Shown here one piece after another: positions 7,887 through 17,703 of a stretch of DNA of 35,816 bases (position 1 is the stretch's first letter; every line of letters begins with the position of its first letter). The position numbers were made by a program, and so were the translations under genes. The notes under the pieces were generated by a model. It did not search any database. It worked only from the letters and a program-made list of their open reading frames with translations, and was not told the DNA's origin. This DNA is from an uncultured Bacteroides sp. (GTDB lineage: Bacteria; Bacteroidota; Bacteroidia; Bacteroidales; Bacteroidaceae). The stretch is taken from contig CAMTOS010000022.1 in assembly GCA_947074195.1 (NCBI GenBank), forward strand, positions 1 through 35,816, written 5' to 3'.

Positions 7887-10472
7887 TTAATTGTCAAGGT
7901 TCAGGCTACTGCATCCGCGTATATCCTGTGCAGCATCATAAATCAGATTGTATGAACCTCCCTGGATATAGTAGCATACCGTAGAAAGATCGATTACAAT
8001 ATTCGGATTGTCCTGGATCTCGAATAAATAGATTTGTGGCGAGATATAATCATCGATTTTACGTAAATCGTTACCACCGATATAGAACGCCAGCAAACTT
8101 GGACAAGTATACAAGCCTGTAGGCCATGTTGTCAGACAGCGATTACCTTTTTCATCGCGTTGGTATCTGATAGACAATAATGTCAGTCTCGATACATTCA
8201 GCGGACCATAAGGAAATTCAGCAAAACGATTATAGCTCAATTCGATACTGTACAAGTAAGGCAGTGTTGTCGCATTGAAATTGTTAGGAAGTTTAGTCAG
8301 CTTATTGTAACTTAAATCAATCGATTCAAGTGCGCTAAGATATTTACCGCTAAGTGCATCTTCTTCGAAAGTATCGATGCCATTACCTGCCAGGTTGATA
8401 AATGATACAACAGAACCTGAGTTAAAGATCGCACCCGGGAATTTCTTCAGCTTATTACCAGCAAGCGTGATTGTTTCCGTATTCATTCCTTTATATGTGC
8501 CATTATCTTCGCCCTGAATGCTTTCAATCTCATTGTATGAAAAGTCAATGTCTGAAATCTGATATACATTCTTTGCATCAAAGATATTAGGAAGCTGTTT
8601 CAACTTATTGCCCGAGAAACTGAATGTTTCTATATCATCGATCTTACAGTAAACACCATTTGCATCAACCGGAATCTCTTCGATTTCATTGTTATCGAAG
8701 AAAACCTGTACCGGAGCTACATTATTCGTTAGCGGGTGAATCTTCTTGATCTTATTGTTGGTTAAATCCAGCAAGCCCAACTTAATCACATTCGAGAAAG
8801 ATGCAGGTACTTCTTCCAGACTATTCGAGTTGAAGTAAAGTAGCTGAAGCTTTTCTCTTGAAGGGCTGTTTGTTGCAAAATCGTTCAGACCGTTGTAAGC
8901 TTCTTCAGCTGATAGCTGAGGATTAGATGCCATATTGATCAACTCAAGTTCAGGCATTCTGTTAATAGCCATCGGATATGAAGTCATTAGCGGACAGTTG
9001 TAAATCTCAATATCCGTACAGTTTTCAAGTAAAGCAATCTCTTCTGGAATCTCAGAAATATAACCATTCGCGATAAACAGTTTCTCGATCTTCGTCAGAT
9101 TACCAATTTCTTTTGGGATTGAAGAAATACCATTGGTTACCGAACCAGGCATCACGTCGCGTGTCTGCGGAATGCTTCTGGCAGGTGCCTGAGGTGCACC
9201 CAGATCCAATCCTTTCATTTTAAAGCCTTCGACCATAGTTTCAGAGAAACTGGCACGAATATCTTTCTTCAGATACAGATTATAGAAATTCTTTCTGTCG
9301 TGAATGTTTCTCTCAATGTTAGGGAAAATGTTGCCACCCAACAGATCATTATGGTTACCCAAATCCAGGAAAGTCAGCTCAGTCAACTGGCCAAGTACAG
9401 CAGGAATATCACCTTTTGCACCGAAAGCGCCAAGCGTAAGTGAAGTAACGCGGCCATTGACTCCCAGTGATACACCAGGCTGATTCCCCCATGTATCGAT
9501 ATCCTTATCAAAGTTCCAGTTCACTCCCAAAGGATATGAATCGCCATAATAGTACCAGTTCTTACCATCAAGCGCCTCCCATATTTCTTTCAAAGCTACA
9601 TAGTCTTTGATATTCTCGGTAGCACCAAGCATAGAAATAGGTACATCAACTTCTGTCTGCGAATTGTCTGAAACAACAAATCTTGTTTCTGTAGGAGGAT
9701 TGCCATATTCCAGCAAACGGTTAGAGTTATCATAAATACTGTATCTGACAACCGAATAACCACCTGCAAGCAAAGATACAATAGAGTCTGTTGTTGCAGT
9801 TGCCGTAACAAAAGCAGTTCCGTTATTATTAATAACTTTCGAACTAACTCTGAATTTGATATCACTCAAAACACTTCTCTCTTCAGTAAAGATGTTCTGA
9901 ATCTCAATATCTGCTTTTCTGATGTTGCTAAACTGATAACTACCTGAAGTGCTACGGGTATTTTCAAACTCAGAGAAATCTTTGATCAGTGTAAACTGTA
10001 CTTTACCTCTCTTTTTAACAGAGATATAAAGGTCTTTGATTTCCAGACCGCCTTCAATTACTGTAAACGATTCATCATCGTCTGTAATACCAGCCAGGAC
10101 TTCATTGTTCAGGTCATCATAAAGATAATAACCAATCAGTGTATATTTACCGGCAAGGAGTTCAAGCTTATCACTTCTTAAACCATATTCGGCGTTAGAA
10201 TCATTGTAAGACAGTAAATTAAGTGTTTGTCTGATTCTTGACCCATTGCTGTTTTGAAGAACAACTTCAATTTTCTTAGCAGTGCTTAAATAGTCAAGTT
10301 CATTTGCACGAGTCTCGGCAGGCTTATCCGATAATCTGTATAATTTAAATTGCACATAGCCACTTTTGCCTACTAATACGGTATCATCATCTTTACAACC
10401 CGAAAGTGTAACGACAAATGCCAGCGCAAATAGCAGAGAGCATGTTTTGAAGAATGAAAGATTTATTTTCAT
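7887..10472 (-). CDS. Large LRR surface lipoprotein with two DUF4458-like domains
   Basis: A protein of 861 residues with lipobox LSGC (Cys26) followed by KDDD. Two similar N-terminal domains (about 35-145 and 148-280) share a [Y/K]VQF[K/T]L start and a LLAGxY turn. They resemble DUF4458, which occurs with LRRs in Bacteroidota. From about 290 onward there are leucine-rich repeats, beginning with a WYYYGD...W LRR N-cap and continuing with units such as LxxIDLSYNKLTKLP and INLAGNGI. No enzymatic motif is seen, so it is probably a surface protein-binding or adhesion component. It sits 26 nt upstream of the smaller LRR gene and 71 nt downstream of the preceding lipoprotein gene; that spacer holds a strong hairpin. 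Confidence 0.82.
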   Translation of the reverse strand: MKINLSFFKTCSLLFALAFVVTLSGCKDDDTVLVGKSGYVQFKLYRLSDKPAETRANELDYLSTAKKIEVVLQNSNGSRIRQTLNLLSYNDSNAEYGLRSDKLELLAGKYTLIGYYLYDDLNNEVLAGITDDDESFTVIEGGLEIKDLYISVKKRGKVQFTLIKDFSEFENTRSTSGSYQFSNIRKADIEIQNIFTEERSVLSDIKFRVSSKVINNNGTAFVTATATTDSIVSLLAGGYSVVRYSIYDNSNRLLEYGNPPTETRFVVSDNSQTEVDVPISMLGATENIKDYVALKEIWEALDGKNWYYYGDSYPLGVNWNFDKDIDTWGNQPGVSLGVNGRVTSLTLGAFGAKGDIPAVLGQLTELTFLDLGNHNDLLGGNIFPNIERNIHDRKNFYNLYLKKDIRASFSETMVEGFKMKGLDLGAPQAPARSIPQTRDVMPGSVTNGISSIPKEIGNLTKIEKLFIANGYISEIPEEIALLENCTDIEIYNCPLMTSYPMAINRMPELELINMASNPQLSAEEAYNGLNDFATNSPSREKLQLLYFNSNSLEEVPASFSNVIKLGLLDLTNNKIKKIHPLTNNVAPVQVFFDNNEIEEIPVDANGVYCKIDDIETFSFSGNKLKQLPNIFDAKNVYQISDIDFSYNEIESIQGEDNGTYKGMNTETITLAGNKLKKFPGAIFNSGSVVSFINLAGNGIDTFEEDALSGKYLSALESIDLSYNKLTKLPNNFNATTLPYLYSIELSYNRFAEFPYGPLNVSRLTLLSIRYQRDEKGNRCLTTWPTGLYTCPSLLAFYIGGNDLRKIDDYISPQIYLFEIQDNPNIVIDLSTVCYYIQGGSYNLIYDAAQDIRGCSSLNLDN

Positions 10473-10493
10473 ATGTAATTATTGCTTGTTTTT

Positions 10494-10536
10494 GAAGTCG
10501 TACAGACTCTGCATTAAACAGAGTCTGCATGACTTC
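10494..10536 (-). promoter_or_regulatory. Intercistronic hairpin inside the Sus-type operon
   Basis: GAAGTC at 10494 through GACTTC ending at 10536 forms an 18-bp stem with one wobble and one mismatch, capped by the 7-nt loop CATTAAA. It fills the largest spacer in the operon, between the fourth and fifth genes. On the minus strand no T run follows, so it is more likely an mRNA stability or processing element, or a partial terminator, than a full terminator. Confidence 0.75.
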
Positions 10537-10543
10537 TATTAAA

Positions 10544-12052
10544 TTACCATTGTTCTACAATCAGATAACCGATAACGGAATCTGTCGAACCATTGAATAA
10601 TTGAATAATCATTTGCGTACCGTTGCTGCTTCCAGCCTGAATACCATAAATATGAATAGTAGATTTATAATCACTTGTCCAGGCATTCTCGAATTCGATA
10701 CCATCCCAGATTGTATTCTCACCATTGAAGAATGTATCAGGATATACTGGTTGGAAAACATTAACATCATTGAACTCTATTGAAATCTGATCGTAAGCAC
10801 GGTTTTCAACATTCATGATATAAACTTCTGTTGTACCGAACATATCGATTACAGTGCTTTCGCCAACCTGATCTGCAAATGAAAACAGTTCAAAAGGTTG
10901 ACCGAATTCCGATACTGTGAAAGGCGTTTTGCCTGTTGATGCATTCTGAGTAAAGTCAAGAGCTATATATTTCTCCATTTCTTCTTTCACAGAAGCAAAA
11001 TCACCTGTAAAGTCGAAAATACTACCATCTACATCCCAACCGAATGAATTGTAAATAGCATTTGGAAGAACCATTACCATACCTTTACGTACAGCCGATT
11101 CGTTTTCATTTACTGTTACAGAAAGATTTCCGCGTTTGTCATCATTTGCGTTAAACCATGCAGTATATTCGTTAAGAATAGTAGCACCCCACTTAGAATC
11201 TTCTTCAATACACAATACGGTATAAGCATCGTTGCGTGCAGTAACACCAAGCGCCATTGGAGCAGGATAATAGGTCGCATCACCATCGATGTTTATTTTA
11301 TAATATTGAGAACCATCTGCTGTAAACTCCCACTGCCATGGGTTTTCGCTAAAGATGATTTCATCTTCGGGAAGACCGGCATAAACCACAGGGAATTCGA
11401 AAGTAGCCTGTGCGTCAAATGTAGAGTTAGTGATCGAAAGAACACCACCATTTTCGTTTTTGATAAATCCTTCTGCAGGTTTTGCAGTAAATGTAAATTC
11501 AGTGTTTGCTTCACCGATTGAAGTCGATGTTACTTCTACCCACGATGGAGCTGATACTCTGAATACATAGTTAGCGTTGATCTTGATTGATGCGTTTGCA
11601 TAAGATAACAGCTGGAAAGGATTTTCATCGGTGATAGCTTTTCCTTCAGCATCAGTTACAGTTACTTCATAAGCCAGAGGCTCGCGTGTTACCTGACACA
11701 GATTCTGAGTGATGCCATTCATCATGATGGCAATTGATGCGCGGTTAGATACACCGAAATCAGCACCATCACCTTTCACAAGGAAAGTTACTGTATGCGT
11801 ACCTGCCTGTCCATAAAGTTCGTCAACTTCAAAACCTTCATCAACCAGTACCAACCATGTTGAAGAAGAAGTAAGACGCCAGTTAGTACCTGCATTGAAG
11901 CTGATTTCACCAGTTTCTCCTATCTTCTTGCTCATGCTAACCGACTCAGGAAATACGATTTCAACAGTTTTGTCGTCATCACTACAAGCAGTAAATACAA
12001 ATGTACTTGCCATTATAAGCAAGCTCAATAAAAAATTAAATTTCTTCATCAT
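10544..12052 (-). CDS. Surface lipoprotein with BACON-like N-terminal domain, unknown function
   Basis: A protein of 502 residues. Lipobox FTAC (Cys23) is followed by SDDD, a strong surface-export signal. Residues about 30-125 look BACON-like: GETGEISFNAGTNWRL, a SSTWLVLV strand and a final QNLCQVTREP. A second Ig-like domain follows (about 128-225, with SAPSWVEVTS). The C-terminal half (about 230-502) is beta-rich and ends in GYLIVEQW; I do not recognise a named family with confidence (DUF5003 is a candidate). This is the position where SusE/SusF-type surface binding proteins usually lie, so a substrate-binding role is inferred. It is 14 nt after the previous gene and is followed by the intercistronic hairpin. 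Confidence 0.75.
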   Translation of the reverse strand: MMKKFNFLLSLLIMASTFVFTACSDDDKTVEIVFPESVSMSKKIGETGEISFNAGTNWRLTSSSTWLVLVDEGFEVDELYGQAGTHTVTFLVKGDGADFGVSNRASIAIMMNGITQNLCQVTREPLAYEVTVTDAEGKAITDENPFQLLSYANASIKINANYVFRVSAPSWVEVTSTSIGEANTEFTFTAKPAEGFIKNENGGVLSITNSTFDAQATFEFPVVYAGLPEDEIIFSENPWQWEFTADGSQYYKINIDGDATYYPAPMALGVTARNDAYTVLCIEEDSKWGATILNEYTAWFNANDDKRGNLSVTVNENESAVRKGMVMVLPNAIYNSFGWDVDGSIFDFTGDFASVKEEMEKYIALDFTQNASTGKTPFTVSEFGQPFELFSFADQVGESTVIDMFGTTEVYIMNVENRAYDQISIEFNDVNVFQPVYPDTFFNGENTIWDGIEFENAWTSDYKSTIHIYGIQAGSSNGTQMIIQLFNGSTDSVIGYLIVEQW

Positions 12053-12066
12053 TTAAATATTAGAGA

Positions 12067-12960
12067 TTAATAGCCTTGTTTTTTCAAAACTTCTGCTTCT
12101 TCGTCCGTAATCCATCGAAGTACATTTGTATAGGCACCTACTGTACCAACACCATTTACATAAACTAATCCGTAGATTGCCATAAAGCCTTCGCACGAAC
12201 TAAAATATGAAGTTGCACCCGGTAGTAATGACATCATCAGATCGCCATTGCCATAAATGGTTCCGAAAGCTTCACCTGTATAGCCAATTGCCTGTTCCTG
12301 ATCCATATATAAGTCAGGGTAGAGGATATTCTCATCGTCCAGACGAACACGAATATCATATCCGTTATAGAACATGTTTCTGATGATGATGGTATTCTCG
12401 TTTAACGGATCAATTTCAGTTTTCAGCAAACGCATATCAGTGCTTGCCATATAATCTCTGAAGTAAGTCGATGTAAACGTACAGTAACCAGTAAAGGCTT
12501 CAAGATCAAACGCGCAAGCTTTCTTCAATACTACTTTTGTTTGAAGTACTTCATCTCCATAGAGATCACTACCTGCATTTTTGTTGATAATGCGCAGAAA
12601 GAGGCCAATTCCATCTGTTAGTTTTATATTGTTGCCTTTACCGATAATCTGAATATTTCCGGTCATTTCACCGGCTTTGATTGTTACCGAATTCGATAGT
12701 AAATTATAATGATAACCTTCAATCGCATTGCTTTTCTGCTCCAACACTTCGACAGCATATGTGCGGTCGATATTGCTTGCTTTCATTGCCGAAATAGTAA
12801 TATCAAATACGTCTGTATTATTCTGAATCGGAAGAATATGCAATGAGTCGGCAAACATAACAGAATCGTTGCCACTGTAAACGATGCGCTCTTCACTACA
12901 CGCGGTCAGCATTATCAGTGCTGAAACCAATGCGTAAATTGCAATATAGATTCTATTCAT
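12067..12960 (-). CDS. Surface lipoprotein with Calx-beta/DUF4843-like N-terminal part
   Basis: A protein of 297 residues with lipobox LTAC (Cys21) followed by SEE. Residues about 30-145 have the layout of the Ig/Calx-beta-like domains of Bacteroidota lipoproteins: a YSGNDSVMFADS start, then AIEGYHYNLLSNSVTIKAGEMTG split over two strands. The C-terminal half (about 150-290) has an FTGYCTFTSTYF start and ends close to an LRWITDEEAEVL helix. DUF4843 and DUF4984 families are candidates, but I cannot separate them by eye. Its place immediately after susD (17-nt gap) matches SusE-like surface binding proteins, so it is probably part of the substrate-capturing complex. Confidence 0.75.
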   Translation of the reverse strand: MNRIYIAIYALVSALIMLTACSEERIVYSGNDSVMFADSLHILPIQNNTDVFDITISAMKASNIDRTYAVEVLEQKSNAIEGYHYNLLSNSVTIKAGEMTGNIQIIGKGNNIKLTDGIGLFLRIINKNAGSDLYGDEVLQTKVVLKKACAFDLEAFTGYCTFTSTYFRDYMASTDMRLLKTEIDPLNENTIIIRNMFYNGYDIRVRLDDENILYPDLYMDQEQAIGYTGEAFGTIYGNGDLMMSLLPGATSYFSSCEGFMAIYGLVYVNGVGTVGAYTNVLRWITDEEAEVLKKQGY

Positions 12961-12977
12961 ATTAATGTTATTATGAT

Positions 12978-14495
12978 TTACTTGTTACTTTCATTAGGTT
13001 CGATATCCGCATTTGGCGACTCCAGTTCATGTTGTGGAATAGGCCATACAAAACGGGCATCATCTGCAGGAACTTTAAGCGTATTTCCTCCGGCCACGGT
13101 GTGCTGCTGTGCTTTACGGGTAAATCCTTTGTGCCAGCGTTTCAGGTCATTCAGACGGAAGCCTTCCATATATAATTCTTTTACACGTTCGTTCGAAATA
13201 ATATCAAACCAGTTTGTTGCAGTGATTCCTGTTGCTGTTCCGTAAGAATTGTAGCGTGCCTTACGAAGGGCAGTAATATCTTTTCCGGCCTCACTATACT
13301 TGCCTAACTCCGCATTTGCTTCAGCACGAATCAAATATTGTTCTGATAAGCGGAATACTTTTGGCATGTTCACATGAAGAATGTTGTTTGCAAGGAAGCT
13401 GTCATTACCCATATACTTTATAAGTAAAGGCCAGTTTAAACCATGCGAATAACCCGTAGTGATATTTCTGAAGAATGAGTTGATACGCATATCGCCATTC
13501 TCATATAAATTGATTACCCATTCAGCCGGAACATAATCAGGGCGGTATGATGTGAAATCGTAGTTCAGAAATATACGTCCCAATGCACCACCATAAGAAG
13601 TCGTTTCGAATGCCACACGCCAGATGATCTCCGTCGAGCTGTCATTTGTCCACATGTAGTTGTAATAGCTATAGTTAGAGGTATACATATCGGTAGTACT
13701 CGATAGTTTATACATATTGCTATCAATTACTTTAGACGAATACTCCACAGCTTTATTCCATTTCTTCATGTACAGGTACAGACGCGCGTAAAGTGCATTT
13801 ATAGTACCAGTTGTAAAGTACTTCGCGTTATACAGGTAGTTTTGGCCTTCGAATGAATCACCAAATAATTCATTTGCATTGGCAAGGTCAGAAAGTACGA
13901 AATCATAAGATGCTTTCAACGAAGAACGACGCATGATTTCATTACTTTTATACTTATCGACAAGCACTACACCAAGTTCTTTTTCTGCCTCTTCATCCGA
14001 TTCATAAGCTTTACAGAATAGTTTGATCAGTTCTGAGTAAGCCAGTGCGCGGGCAAAGTAAACCTCTGCCTTAAGTGAATTCAGCTGATCGAGCATATCA
14101 TCATCGTGCTGTATTTTTTGTTCAAGTATCTCTGTTTCCTGGAAGAAGAAGTTACAGCTGCCGATAACATCGTAAAGACTACCGTAAACGGCCAGGATAG
14201 CGTTGTTTGTGCCATGAATGTCGTTCCATCGCCAGATATCTCCGTAAGTGTTCGAATATCCCTGTACAGCATATACGAAGTCGGTCTGAATATCAGGAAG
14301 AAGAGTCAGGGCACCACTATATAATGATGAACTCTTAAATTTAGAGTAGATGCCGATAACAGCCTGATTTGCTGTTTCGAGCGAAGTGATAGCATCGCCT
14401 GCAAGAATCGCGTTATCAGGATATTTATCCAGACACGATGTTGCCGAAAGCGCGAAAGCTATAACTGCACCAAATATTTTAAATTTCTTAATCAT
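12978..14495 (-). CDS. SusD/RagB-family nutrient-binding outer-membrane lipoprotein
   Basis: A protein of 505 residues starting at ATG 14495 (MIKKFK), with lipobox TSC (Cys21) followed by LDKYPD, a typical SusD start. An upstream in-frame ATG at 14594 would lie inside the SusC gene and hide the signal peptide, so I reject it. TPR-like helices run through about 50-250. The SusD C-terminal signature is present: FRLSEQYLIRAEANAELG at about 415-432, then a GFRLNDLKRWHKG segment and a closing VWPIPQHEL. SusD proteins form the lid over the SusC barrel and bind the incoming ligand. The gene is 13 nt after the susC-like stop, and the two products are expected to form one SusC2D2 importer. Confidence 0.95.
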   Translation of the reverse strand: MIKKFKIFGAVIAFALSATSCLDKYPDNAILAGDAITSLETANQAVIGIYSKFKSSSLYSGALTLLPDIQTDFVYAVQGYSNTYGDIWRWNDIHGTNNAILAVYGSLYDVIGSCNFFFQETEILEQKIQHDDDMLDQLNSLKAEVYFARALAYSELIKLFCKAYESDEEAEKELGVVLVDKYKSNEIMRRSSLKASYDFVLSDLANANELFGDSFEGQNYLYNAKYFTTGTINALYARLYLYMKKWNKAVEYSSKVIDSNMYKLSSTTDMYTSNYSYYNYMWTNDSSTEIIWRVAFETTSYGGALGRIFLNYDFTSYRPDYVPAEWVINLYENGDMRINSFFRNITTGYSHGLNWPLLIKYMGNDSFLANNILHVNMPKVFRLSEQYLIRAEANAELGKYSEAGKDITALRKARYNSYGTATGITATNWFDIISNERVKELYMEGFRLNDLKRWHKGFTRKAQQHTVAGGNTLKVPADDARFVWPIPQHELESPNADIEPNESNK

Positions 14496-14508
14496 TGTGG
14501 TTGTGTTA

Positions 14509-17445
14509 TTAGAATGAAACTTCAAGACCGAACGTAAACTGACGTGATGCAGGGTATTGTGCCTTGTATATATTTGATGTATTTTCAGGGTCAAGTCCTG
14601 AGAACTTTGTCCATGTCAGCAGGTTTTGTCCTTGTACATATACACGTGCCTGTGTAAAGAAGTTGGTCTTTCTTAATAGGTTCTGATCGAACGAGTAGCT
14701 TAACGTTACATTCTTCAGGCGAAGGAATGATGCGTCTTCCAGCAAGTGTGTATCGAACTGAGGAGTTATACCATGACGTGGAATGTCTGTAATGTCTCCA
14801 GGTTCTTTCCAACGGTCGTAAAGCAGACGTTTCGACTGATTGTATGACAAGTACAAACCGTTACTTTCTTCGAAGAAGCGGTCGTTGTTAATCATCCATC
14901 TGTCGGCCACCCAGCTAAACTGTGCCGAAAGCTGAAGACCTTTCCAGTTCAGTGTTGTACCGAAACCACCCTGCCATGGAGCAATGTAGTTTTTGCCGAT
15001 CATCACTTTATCTGCTTCGTTGAATTCAGTCGTAATATTACCTTCTTTGTCATACCAAAGTGCATCACCATTAGCCGGATTAACACCCGCATAGCGGTTC
15101 ATATAGAATTCGCCTACCGAGTGGCCTACAACAAGTTTAGTGTTGGTTCCCGACATTTCGTATTCGTTCAGACCATTGTATAGTTCTGTAATCTTATTGT
15201 GGTTGTAAGATGCGTTTACATTTACATTCCACCAGAAGTTGCGAGTACGAACAGCGTTCACATCAAGTGTAAGTTCAGCACCCTGATTTACCATGGCACC
15301 AACGTTATCCCAACGATAACCATATCCGCTTTCCGCATAAGACACAGGCACCATCATCAGCATATTGGTTGTACGCTTGTGATAAGCTTCTGCTACTACA
15401 TTAATACGGTCGATAAAGCCAAGACGAAGACCTACGTTGTATGTCATCAGCTTTTCCCAGCCTAAGTCTGTGTTACCCGGCTGCATAGGTCCGATACCTG
15501 CAATGCCATCATAAATCAAACCACCACCCACAAGTTCAAGGTGTTCGTAGTTTGGAATAGACGAGTTACCCGATGTACCTGCACTGAAAGTCACCTGAGC
15601 ATTAGTCAACCAGCTTTTCGTTGGTTTCATGAACGATTCTCTCCATAAGTTCCACATCAGACCCACTGACCAGAACGATGCCCAGCGACCTTCTTTACCA
15701 AAGCGCGAAGAGCCGTCGGTACGTACCGATAAATCGGCATAGTAGCGATCTTCAAAGTTGTATTCACCACGACCAAAGAATGAAAGATAACCATAGCTTG
15801 TCGAAGCATTGCTCCATCCTGTAGCACGTGTACCCTGTGAGATGTCAGTCATGAAGTCATTGTTCTGACCTCTTGTGCTTACCGAGAAACCTTCCATCTG
15901 ATAGTTTACACCCTCTTGTCCTATTAGGAAATTAAATGAATGTTTACGATCAATATCGAATGAATAGTTTGCTGTGTTGGTAGCTGTAAGAGTCATCACA
16001 TCGTTTGAGCTGCGACCTGCCATACCCGAACCGTTGTTTGGCTTATAGCTTGGGAAAGACTGCGTGAAAGCAGTTGTATGCGAGAAGTCAGCACCAAACT
16101 GCGAGCGGATCGTCAGGTTCTGGATTGGTTTGATTTCTGCAAATACCGTTGCAATTGCTTTATATTTTTTGCTTTTGTATGGGTTATTGTCCATCCACTC
16201 AATTGGATTAAGACCAATACCCTGCCATGTGCCATCGTTAACAGAAGCAATTGAGCCATCTTCGTTATAAGGATTCCAGTAAGGAAGCATGAAACGTGAT
16301 GCCGAGATTGGCGTATACAAAGCATATTCACCATCATCTGCCTGCTGAATTTCTTCATAGGTCAGCATGGTATTGGTACCCATCTTTAACCAGTTGTTGG
16401 CACGGAACTCTAAGTTTGTACGCACGTTGTAACGCGTAAATTTAGAACCCTGAGCAATACCATCCTGATCGAAGTAGTTACCCGAGATATAGTAGTTTAC
16501 TCTTTCAGAAGCACCGCTTACAGAAATATCATAGTTCTGCAAAGGGGCACTATTGTTGAATACAGTGTTCAGCCAGTTGATGTCTGTACGTCCAAGCACA
16601 TTGTAGTCTTGTCCGGCAGTAACACCAATTTCTTTTTCGTACTGAATGCGCTCAGCAGTATTCATCAGATTCCAGTTACCATGTGCCAATTGCGAAAAAC
16701 CCAACTGAGTACGGAAAGTAACTTTCGCCTTTTCGGCCATCTGGCCACGTTTTGTTGTAATTACAACTACACCATTCGCCGCACGTGCACCATAGATTGA
16801 AGTCGATGAAGCATCTTTTAATACCGAAATCGATTCGATATCGCCCGGATTAATCGCGTTGAAGTCAGAACTGCTGATGGGTACACCATCAAGGATAAAT
16901 AGTGGAGAAGTACCCGAGTTAATCGAGTTTGTACCACGAATCTGGAACGTAGCAGGCTTACTTGGCTCGCCCGATTCTGAAAGAACCGTCAAACCCGGAG
17001 TTGATCCCTGCAGTGCCTGGTCGAAACTGGCAGCCGGAACATCGGCCATCTTATCAGCTTTTACCGTGGATACCGAACCGGCAATCGTACCTTTCTTTCT
17101 CACCCCGTAGGCCACAACAACCACTTCGTCAATCATTTCCGAGTTAGGTTGTAACACTACATTCAGAGTTCCGGTTTGTGCCGATACGCGGTGTTCCTGC
17201 GACTCCATTCCAATGTATGAAAATACTAAGACAGCATCAGAGCCACCTTCAATGTTGATTGTATAATTACCATCATAGTCGGTAATTACACCCAGCGCAC
17301 TTCCTGTTTGTGCCACCGAAACCCCGATAAGGGGTTCCTTGTCTTCGCCCGAAATGACGTTACCTTTCACAGTAAAGCCCTGTGCGAATCCAAGTTGGGT
17401 TCCCAATAACACAAACAAGAATAACAAATAGATTTGCTTTCTCAT
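14509..17445 (-). CDS. SusC/RagA-family TonB-dependent outer-membrane transporter
   Basis: A protein of 978 residues. It has a signal peptide (1-21, FAQ), a carboxypeptidase-regulatory-like Ig domain (about 24-100), and a TonB-box-like DEVVVVAYG at 106-114. A plug domain follows with the SusC signatures QIRGTNSINSG, PLFILDGVPI, IESISVLKDASSTSIYGAR and GVVVITTK. A long beta-barrel ends with aromatic FTFGLEVSF at the C-terminus. There is no N-terminal STN signalling domain and no ECF sigma/anti-sigma pair next to it. It should import oligomeric ligand in a TonB-dependent way. With a subtilase and no glycosidase in the operon, the ligand is more likely peptide or glycopeptide than glycan (inference). 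It is the first gene of the nine-gene operon, with a long leader. Confidence 0.96.
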   Translation of the reverse strand: MRKQIYLLFLFVLLGTQLGFAQGFTVKGNVISGEDKEPLIGVSVAQTGSALGVITDYDGNYTINIEGGSDAVLVFSYIGMESQEHRVSAQTGTLNVVLQPNSEMIDEVVVVAYGVRKKGTIAGSVSTVKADKMADVPAASFDQALQGSTPGLTVLSESGEPSKPATFQIRGTNSINSGTSPLFILDGVPISSSDFNAINPGDIESISVLKDASSTSIYGARAANGVVVITTKRGQMAEKAKVTFRTQLGFSQLAHGNWNLMNTAERIQYEKEIGVTAGQDYNVLGRTDINWLNTVFNNSAPLQNYDISVSGASERVNYYISGNYFDQDGIAQGSKFTRYNVRTNLEFRANNWLKMGTNTMLTYEEIQQADDGEYALYTPISASRFMLPYWNPYNEDGSIASVNDGTWQGIGLNPIEWMDNNPYKSKKYKAIATVFAEIKPIQNLTIRSQFGADFSHTTAFTQSFPSYKPNNGSGMAGRSSNDVMTLTATNTANYSFDIDRKHSFNFLIGQEGVNYQMEGFSVSTRGQNNDFMTDISQGTRATGWSNASTSYGYLSFFGRGEYNFEDRYYADLSVRTDGSSRFGKEGRWASFWSVGLMWNLWRESFMKPTKSWLTNAQVTFSAGTSGNSSIPNYEHLELVGGGLIYDGIAGIGPMQPGNTDLGWEKLMTYNVGLRLGFIDRINVVAEAYHKRTTNMLMMVPVSYAESGYGYRWDNVGAMVNQGAELTLDVNAVRTRNFWWNVNVNASYNHNKITELYNGLNEYEMSGTNTKLVVGHSVGEFYMNRYAGVNPANGDALWYDKEGNITTEFNEADKVMIGKNYIAPWQGGFGTTLNWKGLQLSAQFSWVADRWMINNDRFFEESNGLYLSYNQSKRLLYDRWKEPGDITDIPRHGITPQFDTHLLEDASFLRLKNVTLSYSFDQNLLRKTNFFTQARVYVQGQNLLTWTKFSGLDPENTSNIYKAQYPASRQFTFGLEVSF

Positions 17446-17703
17446 TTAAGTACTAAAAAATGTTTGCTAATAAATTTGAGGAAGTAATTATATACTCATC
17501 ATTATAAGTTGATGATCGTTTTTGTGTTTATATCAATTTCTTTAACCTCGTTCTTTTTCTCTTGAATTATGTTTAGTTATTCTGATTTTGAAGCTATCAG
17601 AACAGTCGTTTAGTCATCGTTTTGTACATTATTATTTATTAAATTTTACTCTGTGATTTAACTGTGTTGTATTATATTCTTAATTCTTTCTTAAACATTA
17701 GTG

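Noticed and set aside
14496..14594. Upstream ATG giving a longer SusD-like protein
   Set aside because: It lies inside the SusC-like gene and places 33 residues before a perfect lipoprotein signal peptide that starts at 14495.
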